In this document: piece after piece, positions 1 through 6,691 of the stretch
How the letters are laid out: every line of letters starts with the position of its first letter
Position numbering within the stretch: the stretch's first letter is position 1
The notes under the pieces: generated by a model
What the model was told of the DNA's origin: nothing
What the model saw: the letters and a program-made list of their open reading frames with translations, nothing else
The model's database searches: none
Translations under genes and position numbers: made by a program
Assembly: GCA_016789245.1 (NCBI GenBank)
Contig: JAEURM010000044.1
Location: 1 to 10,836, forward strand
Length of the DNA stretch: 10,836 bases
Source of the DNA: Anaerolineales bacterium
GTDB lineage: Bacteria > Chloroflexota > Anaerolineae > Anaerolineales > UBA6663
Direction of reading: 5' to 3'

Positions 1-254
1 TATCGCGCAAGATGGCGCCCGTGTTGCGCCGGTTGTATGACCAGATGCCAGACCCGAAATGGGTGATTGCTATGGGCGATTGCGCCTCCTGCGGCGGGGT
101 GTTCAATAACTACGCCATTGTGCAAGGCGTGGATGAAGTGGTGCCGGTGGACGTGTATGTGGCTGGTTGCCCCCCCCGCCCAGAAGCGCTGATGCACGGC
201 GTTCTCACTTTGCACGCTAAGGTGAAGAAGGAAACGCTAAAGACTTGGGCCTAA
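1..254 (+). CDS. nuoB: NADH-quinone oxidoreductase subunit B (NuoB), 3' part
   Basis: This is the C-terminal part of NuoB, the subunit carrying the terminal [4Fe-4S] cluster N2 that passes electrons to quinone at the NuoB/NuoD interface. The frame is open to the window edge; codons begin at base 3, so the ATG at 12 is an internal methionine. The family stretch [17 protein letters not shown] is followed by [13 protein letters not shown], which contains the third N2 cysteine, then [21 protein letters not shown] with the fourth. The tandem Cys pair that provides the first two ligands lies upstream of the window. The motif reads CASCGG where many homologues have CASSGG, so there is one extra cysteine next to a ligand. 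The gene ends in TAA, and a repeat-filled spacer leads to nuoC. Identification is secure; only the 5' end is missing. Confidence 0.96.
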   Translation, partial: SRKMAPVLRRLYDQMPDPKWVIAMGDCASCGGVFNNYAIVQGVDEVVPVDVYVAGCPPRPEALMHGVLTLHAKVKKETLKTWA

Positions 255-314
255 AAAGAGAATTGGTAGATTGGAGAATTCTCTAAGCCTCTAATTCTCT
301 TGTGCGTAAGAATC
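255..314 (+). repeat. Octamer-lattice inverted repeat filling the nuoB-nuoC spacer
   Basis: The spacer is built from degenerate 8-bp units. CTCT recurs at 281, 289 and 297, exactly 8 bp apart, and GAGAATT occurs at 258 and 274, 16 bp apart. The outer arms aagagaatt (256-264) and aattctctt (293-301) are perfect 9-bp reverse complements. A 10-bp perfect palindrome, gagaattctc, lies at 274-283. Several alternative hairpins are therefore possible in the transcript. The same unit (gagaattN) fills the nuoK-nuoL spacer. Function is unknown; there is no U-tract, so it does not look like an intrinsic terminator. Confidence 0.85.
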
Positions 315-836
315 ATGAATCACCTTGAACAAACCCTCTCGGCGCTGAAAGAAAAGTTTGGCGCGGCCGTGGAAGCGGTAACGGAATTCCGCGGCGAAAC
401 CACCGTCACAGTGGTGAAAACTTCTATTGTGGAAGTAATGCGTTTCCTGAAGGAAACGCCAGAATTGGGCTACAACTTCCTTGCCGATGTAACGGCGTAT
501 GATGATTGGCCGGAAGAGCCACGCTTTAAAGTGGTGTACCAACTACGCGCCCTCACCTCGATGACGAGCCTGCGTGTGAAATGCGCCGTACACGGTGATG
601 AACCGACTTTGCCCAGCATCACCAGCCTGTACCGTGGCGCTAATTGGTCTGAGCGGGAACTGTTTGATATGTTTGGCATTCAAATGACCGGCCACCCCGA
701 TTTGCGCCGCTTGTTGATGCCGAGCGACTGGGAAGGCCACCCTTTGCAGAAAGATTACCCATTGGGCTACGAAGAAGTGCAGTTTACGTTCAACTTCAAC
801 GAGATTGATAAGAAGAAGCCGTACGCTAAAGAGTAG
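315..836 (+). CDS. nuoC: NADH-quinone oxidoreductase subunit C (NuoC)
   Basis: NuoC is the 30-kDa peripheral-arm subunit that packs against NuoD and has no cofactor. The 173-residue protein carries the family signature near its C-terminal half: ERELFDMFGIQMTGHP (about residues 113-128), then DLRRLLMPSDWEGHPLQKDYP. It is a free-standing gene, unlike the fused nuoCD of E. coli. I chose the ATG at 315 (MNHLEQTL). A TTG at 300 in the same frame would add five residues, but it falls inside the repeat that fills the upstream spacer. No clear Shine-Dalgarno sequence precedes either start. The TAG stop is itself part of the stem of the next intergenic inverted repeat. Confidence 0.96.
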   Translation: MNHLEQTLSALKEKFGAAVEAVTEFRGETTVTVVKTSIVEVMRFLKETPELGYNFLADVTAYDDWPEEPRFKVVYQLRALTSMTSLRVKCAVHGDEPTLPSITSLYRGANWSERELFDMFGIQMTGHPDLRRLLMPSDWEGHPLQKDYPLGYEEVQFTFNFNEIDKKKPYAKE

Positions 837-863
837 GGATGAGGAATTAATCCTTCATCCCTA
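834..863 (+). repeat. Inverted repeat spanning the nuoC stop codon, nuoC-nuoD spacer
   Basis: tagggatga (834-842, including the TAG stop of nuoC) and tcatcccta (855-863) are perfect 9-bp reverse complements. Further imperfect pairing (gga with tcc) closes a small loop. Seven-base units can be read: gggatga (836-842) and ggaatta (843-849), with their inverse tcatccc (855-861) and the near-inverse taatcct (848-854). The hairpin ends 8 nt before the nuoD ATG. It is shorter and less regular than the other spacer arrays. Confidence 0.75.
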
Positions 864-871
864 ATAAAATC

Positions 872-2122
872 ATGTCCGCCAAAGAAACTGTTCTGCTAGA
901 AGCTACTTTAGATGAACTGAAGCACCTCTTCTCGCCGCGTGCGCTAACGGGCGAGACGATGGTGCTGAACATGGGGCCACAACACCCCAGCACGCACGGC
1001 GTTTTGCGGGTGATTGTGGAATTGGATGGCGAAATTATTGTGAACGCCGTGCCGGATATTGGCTTTTTGCACACCGGCATTGAGAAGAATATGGAGGCCA
1101 AAACCTTCACCAAGGCGCTGGTGATGACAGACCGCCTCGATTATCTCAATAACATGGGCAATAACCTAACGTATTGCTTGGCGGTTGAAAAGTTGATGGG
1201 CGTGCAGGTGCCGGAACGCGCCCAAATCATCCGTGTGATTTTGGCCGAATTACAGCGCCTCGCCTCCCATTTGGTGTGGCTGGGCACGCACAGTTTAGAT
1301 ATTGCCGTGCAATCGCCGCTCTTTTGGGCGGTGGGTGCGCGGGAGCGCATTCTGAATATTTTTGAGAGTATTTCTGGCCAACGGATGATGACGAGCTACA
1401 TCCGGCCGGGTGGTTTATGGCGGGATTTAACGCCGGAATTTGAGCCGGCGGTGTGGGCCTTTTTGGATTATTTACCGCCGCTGTTGAATGATTTTGAAGC
1501 TCTACTCACTCAAAACCCCATCTGGTTAGACCGAACGGTGGGCGTTGGCGTGGTGAGTGGCGAAGACGCGCTCGCGTGGGGCATGACGGGTGCATCTCTG
1601 CGCGGCTCTGGCGTGAATTTTGATATCCGCAAAGCTATGCCGTACAGCGGCTACGAAAACTACACCTTTGATGTGCCGCTGGGCCAAAACGGCGATGTAT
1701 ATGATCGGTATTTGGTGCGCATGCAAGAGTTTCGGCAAAGCATCCGCATTATTGAGCAGGCCATGGCGCACCTACAAAAAGTGGGTGCCGGGCCAGTGAT
1801 GACGAATGACCGGAAAGTGGCCCCGCCGCCGCGCGCTGAAATTGGCGTGAGCATGGAAGCCCTGATCCATCACTTTAAGCTGTGGACGGAAGGCTTTAAC
1901 GCGCCGAAAGGCGAAGTGTACGTAGCCACCGAATCGCCGCGCGGCGAGCTGGGCGTTTTCTTGCGCGGCAATGGCGGCCCCAAGCCGCATCGCGTTCACT
2001 TCCGCACGCCGTCCTATTTCAATCTGCAACCCACGGCGGAAATTTCCCGTGGGCATTACGTGGCCGATGTGGTGGCCATTGTGGGCAGTGTGGATATTGT
2101 GTTGGGAGACGTTGATAGGTAG
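872..2122 (+). CDS. nuoD: NADH-quinone oxidoreductase subunit D (NuoD)
   Basis: NuoD is the 49-kDa subunit, derived from a [NiFe]-hydrogenase large subunit, that forms most of the quinone-reduction pocket next to cluster N2. The 416-residue protein matches the family along its length. GPQHPSTHGVLR (residues 35-46) holds His42, and TDRLDYLNN holds Tyr91. By spacing these correspond to the His and Tyr that hydrogen-bond the quinone head group in Thermus (38 and 87). YSGYENYTFDVPLG and PKGEVYVATESPRGELG follow, and the protein ends in the family-typical GDVDR. There is an ordinary N-terminal extension of about 28 residues before TMVLNMG. The start is the ATG at 872, 8 nt after a hairpin and without a visible Shine-Dalgarno. 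The gene looks intact. Confidence 0.98.
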   Translation: MSAKETVLLEATLDELKHLFSPRALTGETMVLNMGPQHPSTHGVLRVIVELDGEIIVNAVPDIGFLHTGIEKNMEAKTFTKALVMTDRLDYLNNMGNNLTYCLAVEKLMGVQVPERAQIIRVILAELQRLASHLVWLGTHSLDIAVQSPLFWAVGARERILNIFESISGQRMMTSYIRPGGLWRDLTPEFEPAVWAFLDYLPPLLNDFEALLTQNPIWLDRTVGVGVVSGEDALAWGMTGASLRGSGVNFDIRKAMPYSGYENYTFDVPLGQNGDVYDRYLVRMQEFRQSIRIIEQAMAHLQKVGAGPVMTNDRKVAPPPRAEIGVSMEALIHHFKLWTEGFNAPKGEVYVATESPRGELGVFLRGNGGPKPHRVHFRTPSYFNLQPTAEISRGHYVADVVAIVGSVDIVLGDVDR

Positions 2123-2124
2123 CA

Positions 2125-2173
2125 AGTAGAAAATAGACAGTAGTTTACCTACTTTCTACCCTCTACTTTCTAT
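2125..2173 (+). repeat. Heptamer-lattice inverted repeat, nuoD-nuoE spacer
   Basis: Seven consecutive 7-bp units run without loss of phase: agtagaa, aatagac, agtagtt, then tacctac, tttctac, cctctac, tttctat. The last four are degenerate reverse complements of the first type (gtaggta, gtagaaa, gtagagg, atagaaa). The arms can pair imperfectly in more than one register. The array begins two bases after the nuoD stop and ends 10 nt before the GTG start of nuoE, so it occupies nearly the whole spacer. Confidence 0.82.
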
Positions 2174-2183
2174 TGAAACCATT

Positions 2184-2690
2184 GTGCTAGCAGAGAAATA
2201 CGCAACTGAAATTCAAAACATCCTCAACCGGTATCCACCGGAGCGCAAACGCTCGGCCGTGATGCCGCTGTTGTACTTGGCGCAGAGTGAGTACGGCCAC
2301 ATTAGCCCAGAGGCCGTGCGGGAAATTGGCGAGATTACGGGTGTGGCACCCACGGATGTGGCGGGCGTGCTGGGTTTTTACTCGCTCTATCATGATCATC
2401 CGGCCGGTAAGCGGCGCGTGCAAGTGTGCACAGATTTGCCGTGTGCCCTGCGTGGCGCAGATGAGTTTGCGGCGGAACTGTTGAAGCGGCTCGGCGTAAA
2501 GTGGGACGAAACCGCGCCAGACGGCGAGTTTACGTTTGAGCATGTAATGTGCATCGGCGCATGTGATAAAGCCCCGTGCTTCCAAATTCAGGATAGAACC
2601 GGCATTCACTTTCATGAGAGCGAATCCGGCGAGAAGCCGATGACGGTGGATGAAGCGATTAAGATTTTAGAAGGACTTAAAGAAAAATAG
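2184..2690 (+). CDS. nuoE: NADH-quinone oxidoreductase subunit E (NuoE)
   Basis: NuoE is the 24-kDa thioredoxin-like subunit that carries the [2Fe-2S] cluster N1a beside the FMN site of NuoF. The 168-residue protein has a helical N-terminal region (LNRYPPERKRSAVMPLLYLAQ) and then the thioredoxin-like fold. The N1a ligands are present: Cys82 and Cys87 in QVCTDLPC (C-x4-C) and Cys123 and Cys127 in CIGAC (C-x3-C). The likely start is GTG at 2184 (MLAEKYATEI). No in-frame ATG lies close upstream, and the region before it is the repeat-filled spacer. No Shine-Dalgarno sequence is evident. Identification is firm; the exact start is less so. Confidence 0.96.
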   Translation: MLAEKYATEIQNILNRYPPERKRSAVMPLLYLAQSEYGHISPEAVREIGEITGVAPTDVAGVLGFYSLYHDHPAGKRRVQVCTDLPCALRGADEFAAELLKRLGVKWDETAPDGEFTFEHVMCIGACDKAPCFQIQDRTGIHFHESESGEKPMTVDEAIKILEGLKEK

Positions 2691-2746
2691 CGTGAAATGT
2701 AAAACGTGAAAGCCGCTCGGCGAACCACGTTTACGTTTCACGTTTC
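2691..2746 (+). repeat. Heptamer-type inverted repeat with strong stem, nuoE-nuoF spacer
   Basis: Left arm cgtgaaatgtaaaacgtg (2691-2708) pairs with right arm cacgtttacgtttcacg (2726-2742), giving 16 Watson-Crick pairs, one G-U pair and one bulged base. The loop holds gccgctcggc (2712-2721), which can form its own small GC stem. The arms are built of 7-bp units related to gaaacgt (gaaatgt, aaaacgt; acgtttc twice), with one 6-bp unit in the right arm. The left arm starts at the base after the nuoE stop codon. The array ends 9 nt before the nuoF ATG. No U-tract follows, so it is not a typical terminator. Confidence 0.85.
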
Positions 2747-2755
2747 AAGCTTTGT

Positions 2756-4054
2756 ATGGCTCACATTCTTTTGCGCCACCGCGATATTCCGGATATCCAT
2801 AAGCTGGACGTGTATTTGCAACACGGCGGCTTTGAAGCATTTAAGAAGGCCGTGACGCAGATGACGCCGGCCCAAGTGATTGATGAAGTAAAGGCCGCCG
2901 GTTTACGCGGGCGGGGCGGGGCGGGCTTTCCCACCGGTATGAAGTGGAGCTTCCTCACCAAAGATTCTTTCCCGCGCTACGTGGTGATCAACTCCGATGA
3001 GTCCGAGCCGGGTACGTTCAAAGACCGTGAAATTATGACGCGCAACCCCTTCCAATTTTTGGAGGGCGCGATGATTACGGCTTACGCCTCCCAAGCCAAC
3101 ACCGTTTACAACTACGTGCGCGGTGAGTATTGGGATGTGGTGATGGGGCTGGAGCGATGCGTGGCTGAACTGTATGCGCGCGGCTTCTTAGGCCAGAATT
3201 TGTTTGGCACGAGTTTCGCGCTGGATTTTCATCATCACCTTGGCGCGGGCGCGTACATTTGCGGTGAAGAGAGCGCCCTGCTGGAATCCATTGAAGGCAA
3301 GTTGGGCCAGCCGCGCCTCAAACCGCCCTTCCCGGCGGATAAAGGCCTGTACAGCAAGCCCACCGTGGTAAACAACACCGAAACGGTGACCAATGTGCCG
3401 TACATCATTCAGCACGGCGCGGCGGAGTACAAAAAGAACGGCACCGAGAAAAGCCCGGGTACCAAGGTATTCTGCCTATCTGGCAAAGTGAACAAGCCCG
3501 GCAATTATGAAATGCCGCTCGGCACCACCTTGCGGGAGCTGATTTACACGTACGGCGGCGGCGTGCCCGGTGATAAGAAAATCAAAGCCGTGATGTTGGC
3601 AGGCGCTTCTTCCGTTGTTTTGCCAGTGGATGAGTCAATTTTAGATATGGCGCTGGATTACGAGTCTGTGGCTGAAAAGAAAGCCATGCTCGGCTCGGCT
3701 TCGGTGATTGTGCTAGATGAAACGGTGGATTTAGCGTGGGTAACGCTGAAAACCACTAAGTTCTTTAAGCATGAGAGTTGTGGCAAGTGTACGCCGTGCC
3801 GTGAGGGCACGTATTGGATGCTGAATATTTTGGAGCGAGTGAACAAAGGCGAAGCGTTGAAAGCAGATGTGGATTTGCTACAAAACGTAGCCGGGCAAAT
3901 TCAAAACAAATGCTTGTGCCCGCTGGGTGAATTCAGCATTACGCCGGTGCTTTCCGCCATGCGCGCCTTCCGCGCGGATTTTGACGCGCACGCCAAGGAC
4001 GCCGCGCCGAGTAAACCGGCACCTGCAAAACCTGCGCCAAAGAAACCGGCTTAA
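2756..4054 (+). CDS. nuoF: NADH-quinone oxidoreductase subunit F (NuoF)
   Basis: NuoF is the NADH-binding flavoprotein that takes hydride from NADH onto FMN and passes electrons to cluster N3. In its 432 residues, GRGGAGFPTGMKW (52-64) is the glycine-rich flavin/nucleotide site and INSDESEPGTFKDRE (79-92) follows. GAGAYICGEESALLESIEG (164-181 region) is the second conserved glycine-rich element. Cys342, Cys345 and Cys348 of SCGKCTPCREGT plus Cys388 of CPLGEF are the four [4Fe-4S] N3 ligands. The last 20 or so residues (from about 411) form an Ala/Pro/Lys-rich tail, beyond the conserved end and probably disordered. The ATG at 2756 gives the usual N-terminus. All catalytic features are intact. 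Confidence 0.97.
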   Translation: MAHILLRHRDIPDIHKLDVYLQHGGFEAFKKAVTQMTPAQVIDEVKAAGLRGRGGAGFPTGMKWSFLTKDSFPRYVVINSDESEPGTFKDREIMTRNPFQFLEGAMITAYASQANTVYNYVRGEYWDVVMGLERCVAELYARGFLGQNLFGTSFALDFHHHLGAGAYICGEESALLESIEGKLGQPRLKPPFPADKGLYSKPTVVNNTETVTNVPYIIQHGAAEYKKNGTEKSPGTKVFCLSGKVNKPGNYEMPLGTTLRELIYTYGGGVPGDKKIKAVMLAGASSVVLPVDESILDMALDYESVAEKKAMLGSASVIVLDETVDLAWVTLKTTKFFKHESCGKCTPCREGTYWMLNILERVNKGEALKADVDLLQNVAGQIQNKCLCPLGEFSITPVLSAMRAFRADFDAHAKDAAPSKPAPAKPAPKKPA

Positions 4055-4077
4055 TCTGAATTAGTAATTAACGTTTT
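4055..4077 (+). repeat. Possible remnant heptamer repeat, nuoF-nuoG spacer
   Basis: This 23-bp spacer is AT-rich and contains aattagtaatt, a short palindrome with a one-base centre. Heptads such as gaattag and taattaa can be drawn, but the stretch is too short to prove a lattice. It could be a degenerate version of the arrays in the neighbouring spacers, or plain AT-rich leader. No Shine-Dalgarno sequence precedes the nuoG ATG at 4078. Confidence 0.3.
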
Positions 4078-6531
4078 ATGGCTGATCTTGTAACTCTGAC
4101 GATTGATGGCGTAAAAGTCTCCGTGCCGAAGGGCACGCTGATTGTGGACGCCGCCAAGCGAATTGAAAACGATATTCCGGTGTTTTGCTACCACCCCAAA
4201 CTTAAGCCGGTGGGCATGTGCCGCATGTGTTTGGTGGAAGTGGGCCGCATTCAGAAAGACCGCGCCACCGGCCAAGTGATGCTAGATGAGCAGGGCAACC
4301 CTAAAATTGGCTTCATGCCCAAGCTGGAAACGGCTTGCACCACGCCCGTGGAAGACGGCATGGTGGTGATTGGCGCGAGCGGTAAGGTGACGGACGCCCG
4401 GGATGATGTGATTGAGTTCCTGCTTACCTCCCACCCGCTGGATTGCCCAATTTGCGATAAGGGTGGCGAGTGCCCCCTGCAAAACTTAACGATGCGGCAC
4501 GGGCCAGGCCAAAGCCGCTTTTTGTTAGGGGAGAAAATCCATAACGAAAAACATGTGCCGTTGGGTGCGCCGGACGAAGCGTTGATTTATCTTGACCGTG
4601 AGCGCTGTATTCAATGTGCGCGGTGCACGCGCTTTAGCGATGAAATTGCTGATGACCATGTGATTGGTTTTTATGAGCGGGGCCGCAAACTAGAAATTGT
4701 GACGTTTAGTGAGCCGGGCTTTGATAGCAAGTTCAGCGGCAACACCACAGATATTTGCCCGGTGGGGGCGCTCACCACGCGCGATTTTCGCTTTGGCGCG
4801 CGGCCGTGGGAACTTACGCCGGCCGCTTCCATTTGTAATCACTGCGCGGTGGGGTGCAACGTTACCTTCAGCACGCGGCGCGAGGCCAAGTCTGGCGGCC
4901 AATCCGTTATCAAGCGTGTACTGCCGCGCCAGAACGAAGCGGTGAACGAAATTTGGATGTGTGATAAAGGCCGCTTCGGCCATCACTTTGTGGAGAGCGT
5001 GGATAGATTGAAAACACCGCTGGTGCGCAACCAGAGCGGCCAACTGCAAGAAGCCACTTGGGATGAAGCGCTGGCGCTGGTGGCCGAAAAATTCCGCGCG
5101 GCTGGCTCCGGCCTGACGGCGCTGGTGGGTGACCGGCTGAGCAATGAAGATGTGTACGCCGTGAAACACGTGGCCGAAAAATTAGGTGGCCGTGTGGAGT
5201 TGAATTCCAACATGGGCGGCGGTGAGCAGGTGCAATTGCTGGGCGTAGGCGCGGGCACAAACCTTGGCACTTTGGGCAAAGGCAGTGCCATTTTAGTAGT
5301 AGCTTCAGATTTAGAAGAAGAAGCGCCGGTGTGGTTCTTGCGCGTAAAGCAAGCGGCGGAACGCGGCGCAACGCTAATTGTGGCCAACGCTCGCCCCACC
5401 AAGTTAGACCGTTACGCCAAACACAGCGTCCGTTATGCGTACGGCCATGAAGCCGCCGCCGTGCAAGGCATGTTGGTGGCTGGCTCCAGTGATTATGCGG
5501 AGGCGTTCACCAAAGCGGAGAACGCTATCATTTTCTTTGGCCGCGAGGGCTTAGATTTTGCTGGTTCAACCGCGTTAGCGCAAGCCTGCGCCAATTTGCT
5601 CATCACCAATAACCATTTTGGCAAGCCCAATAACGGCCTAATTGCCGTGTGGCCCCGTGCCAACACCATGGGCGCGTGGGAGTTAGGCGTTCAGCCCAGC
5701 GGCCAATATCAGGCCAGTAGCGTGAATTGGATTGTGGCCGCTGACCCGGTGGGTGATGGTACGGTCGCTTCGCTTACGGCGCGCGCCTTTACCGTGGTGC
5801 AAGAATTATTTTTAACGGAAACCGCCAAACAAGCCGATGTGGTTTTGCCCGCCGCCGCGTGGGCCGAGCGCGAAGGCACGTACACCAACGGCGAGCGGCG
5901 CGTTCAGCGGTTTTATCCGGCGGTGCCGGCCAAAGGCCACAGCAAGCCGGATTGCGAAATTGCCGCGCTGATTGGTGCAAAGCTGGGCGTAAACTTGCCC
6001 AAGTTCCCGTCTCAGCTCTTCAATGAAATTGCTAAAGCGGTGCCAGCCTTTGCGGGCTTGGGCTACGCCGGAATTTCTAAAGCCGAGAAGCAGTGGCCGG
6101 ATGTGGGCGGACGCGATTTGTATTACGGCGGCACTAGTTACACCAATGAGCAAGGCGTAGGTGTGCAACTTAAGAGCGGTGCTGAACGTGGTGATTCAGT
6201 AGCGGCTAAATCAATCACCAATTCTCCAGCCACTAATTCTCAAGACCTGCGTCTTGTTCCAATTTCGGTTTTGTATGACCGTGGCACCACGTTTGCTCAC
6301 TCCCTGCTCCTGCATCCACGCGTGCCACTGCCGTACGTGGAAATTAACTCTGCGGATGCGGCCAAGTTGGGCGTAAGCGATGGTGATGAAGTGAAGTTGA
6401 ATGTGAATGGCGTGCCGCTCACCGTGGCCGCCCGCGTGGATGGCCGCGCGCCAGAAGGTGCTGTGCTTCTGCCGGAAAACTTAGGCGTGCAAGCGCCCAG
6501 CGGCGCGGTGGCGGTGAGTGTGAGTAAATAA
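4078..6531 (+). CDS. nuoG: NADH-quinone oxidoreductase subunit G (NuoG)
   Basis: NuoG is the large iron-sulfur subunit of the NADH-oxidising arm, with a molybdopterin-oxidoreductase fold that has lost its cofactor in this family. In its 817 residues, the N-terminal ferredoxin domain binds N1b through Cys37, Cys48, Cys51 and Cys87. His119, Cys123, Cys126 and Cys132 (HPLDCPICDKGGEC) bind N5. Cys177, Cys180, Cys183 and Cys227 bind N4. Cys253, Cys256, Cys260 and Cys295 (CNHCAVGC and MCDKGRF) match the off-pathway cluster N7, which is kept in only some lineages. The molybdopterin-like domain follows. The C-terminal beta-barrel domain (GDEVKLNVNGVPLTV) ends at VSVSK. A linker at about residues 702-718 is Ser/Asn/Thr-rich and repetitive at DNA level. 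nuoG ends 4 nt before the next small ORF. Confidence 0.97.
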   Translation: MADLVTLTIDGVKVSVPKGTLIVDAAKRIENDIPVFCYHPKLKPVGMCRMCLVEVGRIQKDRATGQVMLDEQGNPKIGFMPKLETACTTPVEDGMVVIGASGKVTDARDDVIEFLLTSHPLDCPICDKGGECPLQNLTMRHGPGQSRFLLGEKIHNEKHVPLGAPDEALIYLDRERCIQCARCTRFSDEIADDHVIGFYERGRKLEIVTFSEPGFDSKFSGNTTDICPVGALTTRDFRFGARPWELTPAASICNHCAVGCNVTFSTRREAKSGGQSVIKRVLPRQNEAVNEIWMCDKGRFGHHFVESVDRLKTPLVRNQSGQLQEATWDEALALVAEKFRAAGSGLTALVGDRLSNEDVYAVKHVAEKLGGRVELNSNMGGGEQVQLLGVGAGTNLGTLGKGSAILVVASDLEEEAPVWFLRVKQAAERGATLIVANARPTKLDRYAKHSVRYAYGHEAAAVQGMLVAGSSDYAEAFTKAENAIIFFGREGLDFAGSTALAQACANLLITNNHFGKPNNGLIAVWPRANTMGAWELGVQPSGQYQASSVNWIVAADPVGDGTVASLTARAFTVVQELFLTETAKQADVVLPAAAWAEREGTYTNGERRVQRFYPAVPAKGHSKPDCEIAALIGAKLGVNLPKFPSQLFNEIAKAVPAFAGLGYAGISKAEKQWPDVGGRDLYYGGTSYTNEQGVGVQLKSGAERGDSVAAKSITNSPATNSQDLRLVPISVLYDRGTTFAHSLLLHPRVPLPYVEINSADAAKLGVSDGDEVKLNVNGVPLTVAARVDGRAPEGAVLLPENLGVQAPSGAVAVSVSK
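6189..6241 (+). repeat. Repeat-like segment inside nuoG linker
   Basis: Within coding DNA, tggtgatt (6189-6196) and aatcacca (6213-6220) are an 8-bp perfect inverted repeat. It contains the heptads ggtgatt and aatcacc found in the nuoJ-nuoK spacer. Next, aattctc occurs at 6220 and 6235, 15 bp apart, encoding TNSPA-TNSQD; this is the core of the octamer in the nuoB-nuoC and nuoK-nuoL spacers. It may be a spacer-type repeat captured in a tolerant linker. The matches are short, so chance is possible. Confidence 0.4.
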
Positions 6532-6535
6532 ACTA

Positions 6536-6691
6536 ATGGACTCCAATTTCCTAATAGTCCTAGTTGTTCTGGCGCTTCTAGGTGGCGTAGCATTTTTTAT
6601 TGAACGCCGCGCCAAAAACAAAGGCGATTTACTCACTGGTCAGCGTCGTCAAATGTCCGCCGGGCCAGAGTTCGTTTTTATGTGTCCTTAG
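6536..6691 (+). CDS. Small single-helix membrane protein between nuoG and nuoH (hypothetical)
   Basis: This 51-codon ORF starts at ATG 6536, 4 nt after the nuoG stop, and ends at TAG 6689-6691. The product has a hydrophobic stretch at residues 5-22 (FLIVLVVLALLGGVAFFI), long enough for one membrane helix. A basic stretch, ERRAKNKGD, follows, then a short polar tail ending in CP. By the positive-inside rule the C-terminus would be cytoplasmic. I do not recognise a family. Its tight placement between nuoG and nuoH suggests co-translation and a possible link to complex I, but no sequence motif shows this. It overlaps the next small ORF by 10 nt in another frame. The pair might be one gene split by a frameshift. 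Confidence 0.6.
   Translation: MDSNFLIVLVVLALLGGVAFFIERRAKNKGDLLTGQRRQMSAGPEFVFMCP

Noticed and set aside
300..314. TTG start for nuoC adding MCVRI
   Set aside because: It lies in the end of the intergenic repeat, and the ATG at 315 gives a family-typical N-terminus.
1772..2615. - strand ORFs opposite nuoD and nuoE
   Set aside because: They lie entirely over well-conserved subunit genes and cross the repeat spacer boundaries without a plausible start context.
4690..5402. Overlapping - strand ORFs opposite nuoG (up to 159 codons)
   Set aside because: Several mutually overlapping antisense frames are open because of codon bias in nuoG; none has a recognisable motif.
6529..6540. nuoG read-through or extension into the next ORF
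   Set aside because: TAA at 6529-6531 follows a complete C-terminal domain, and the small ORF is in another frame.
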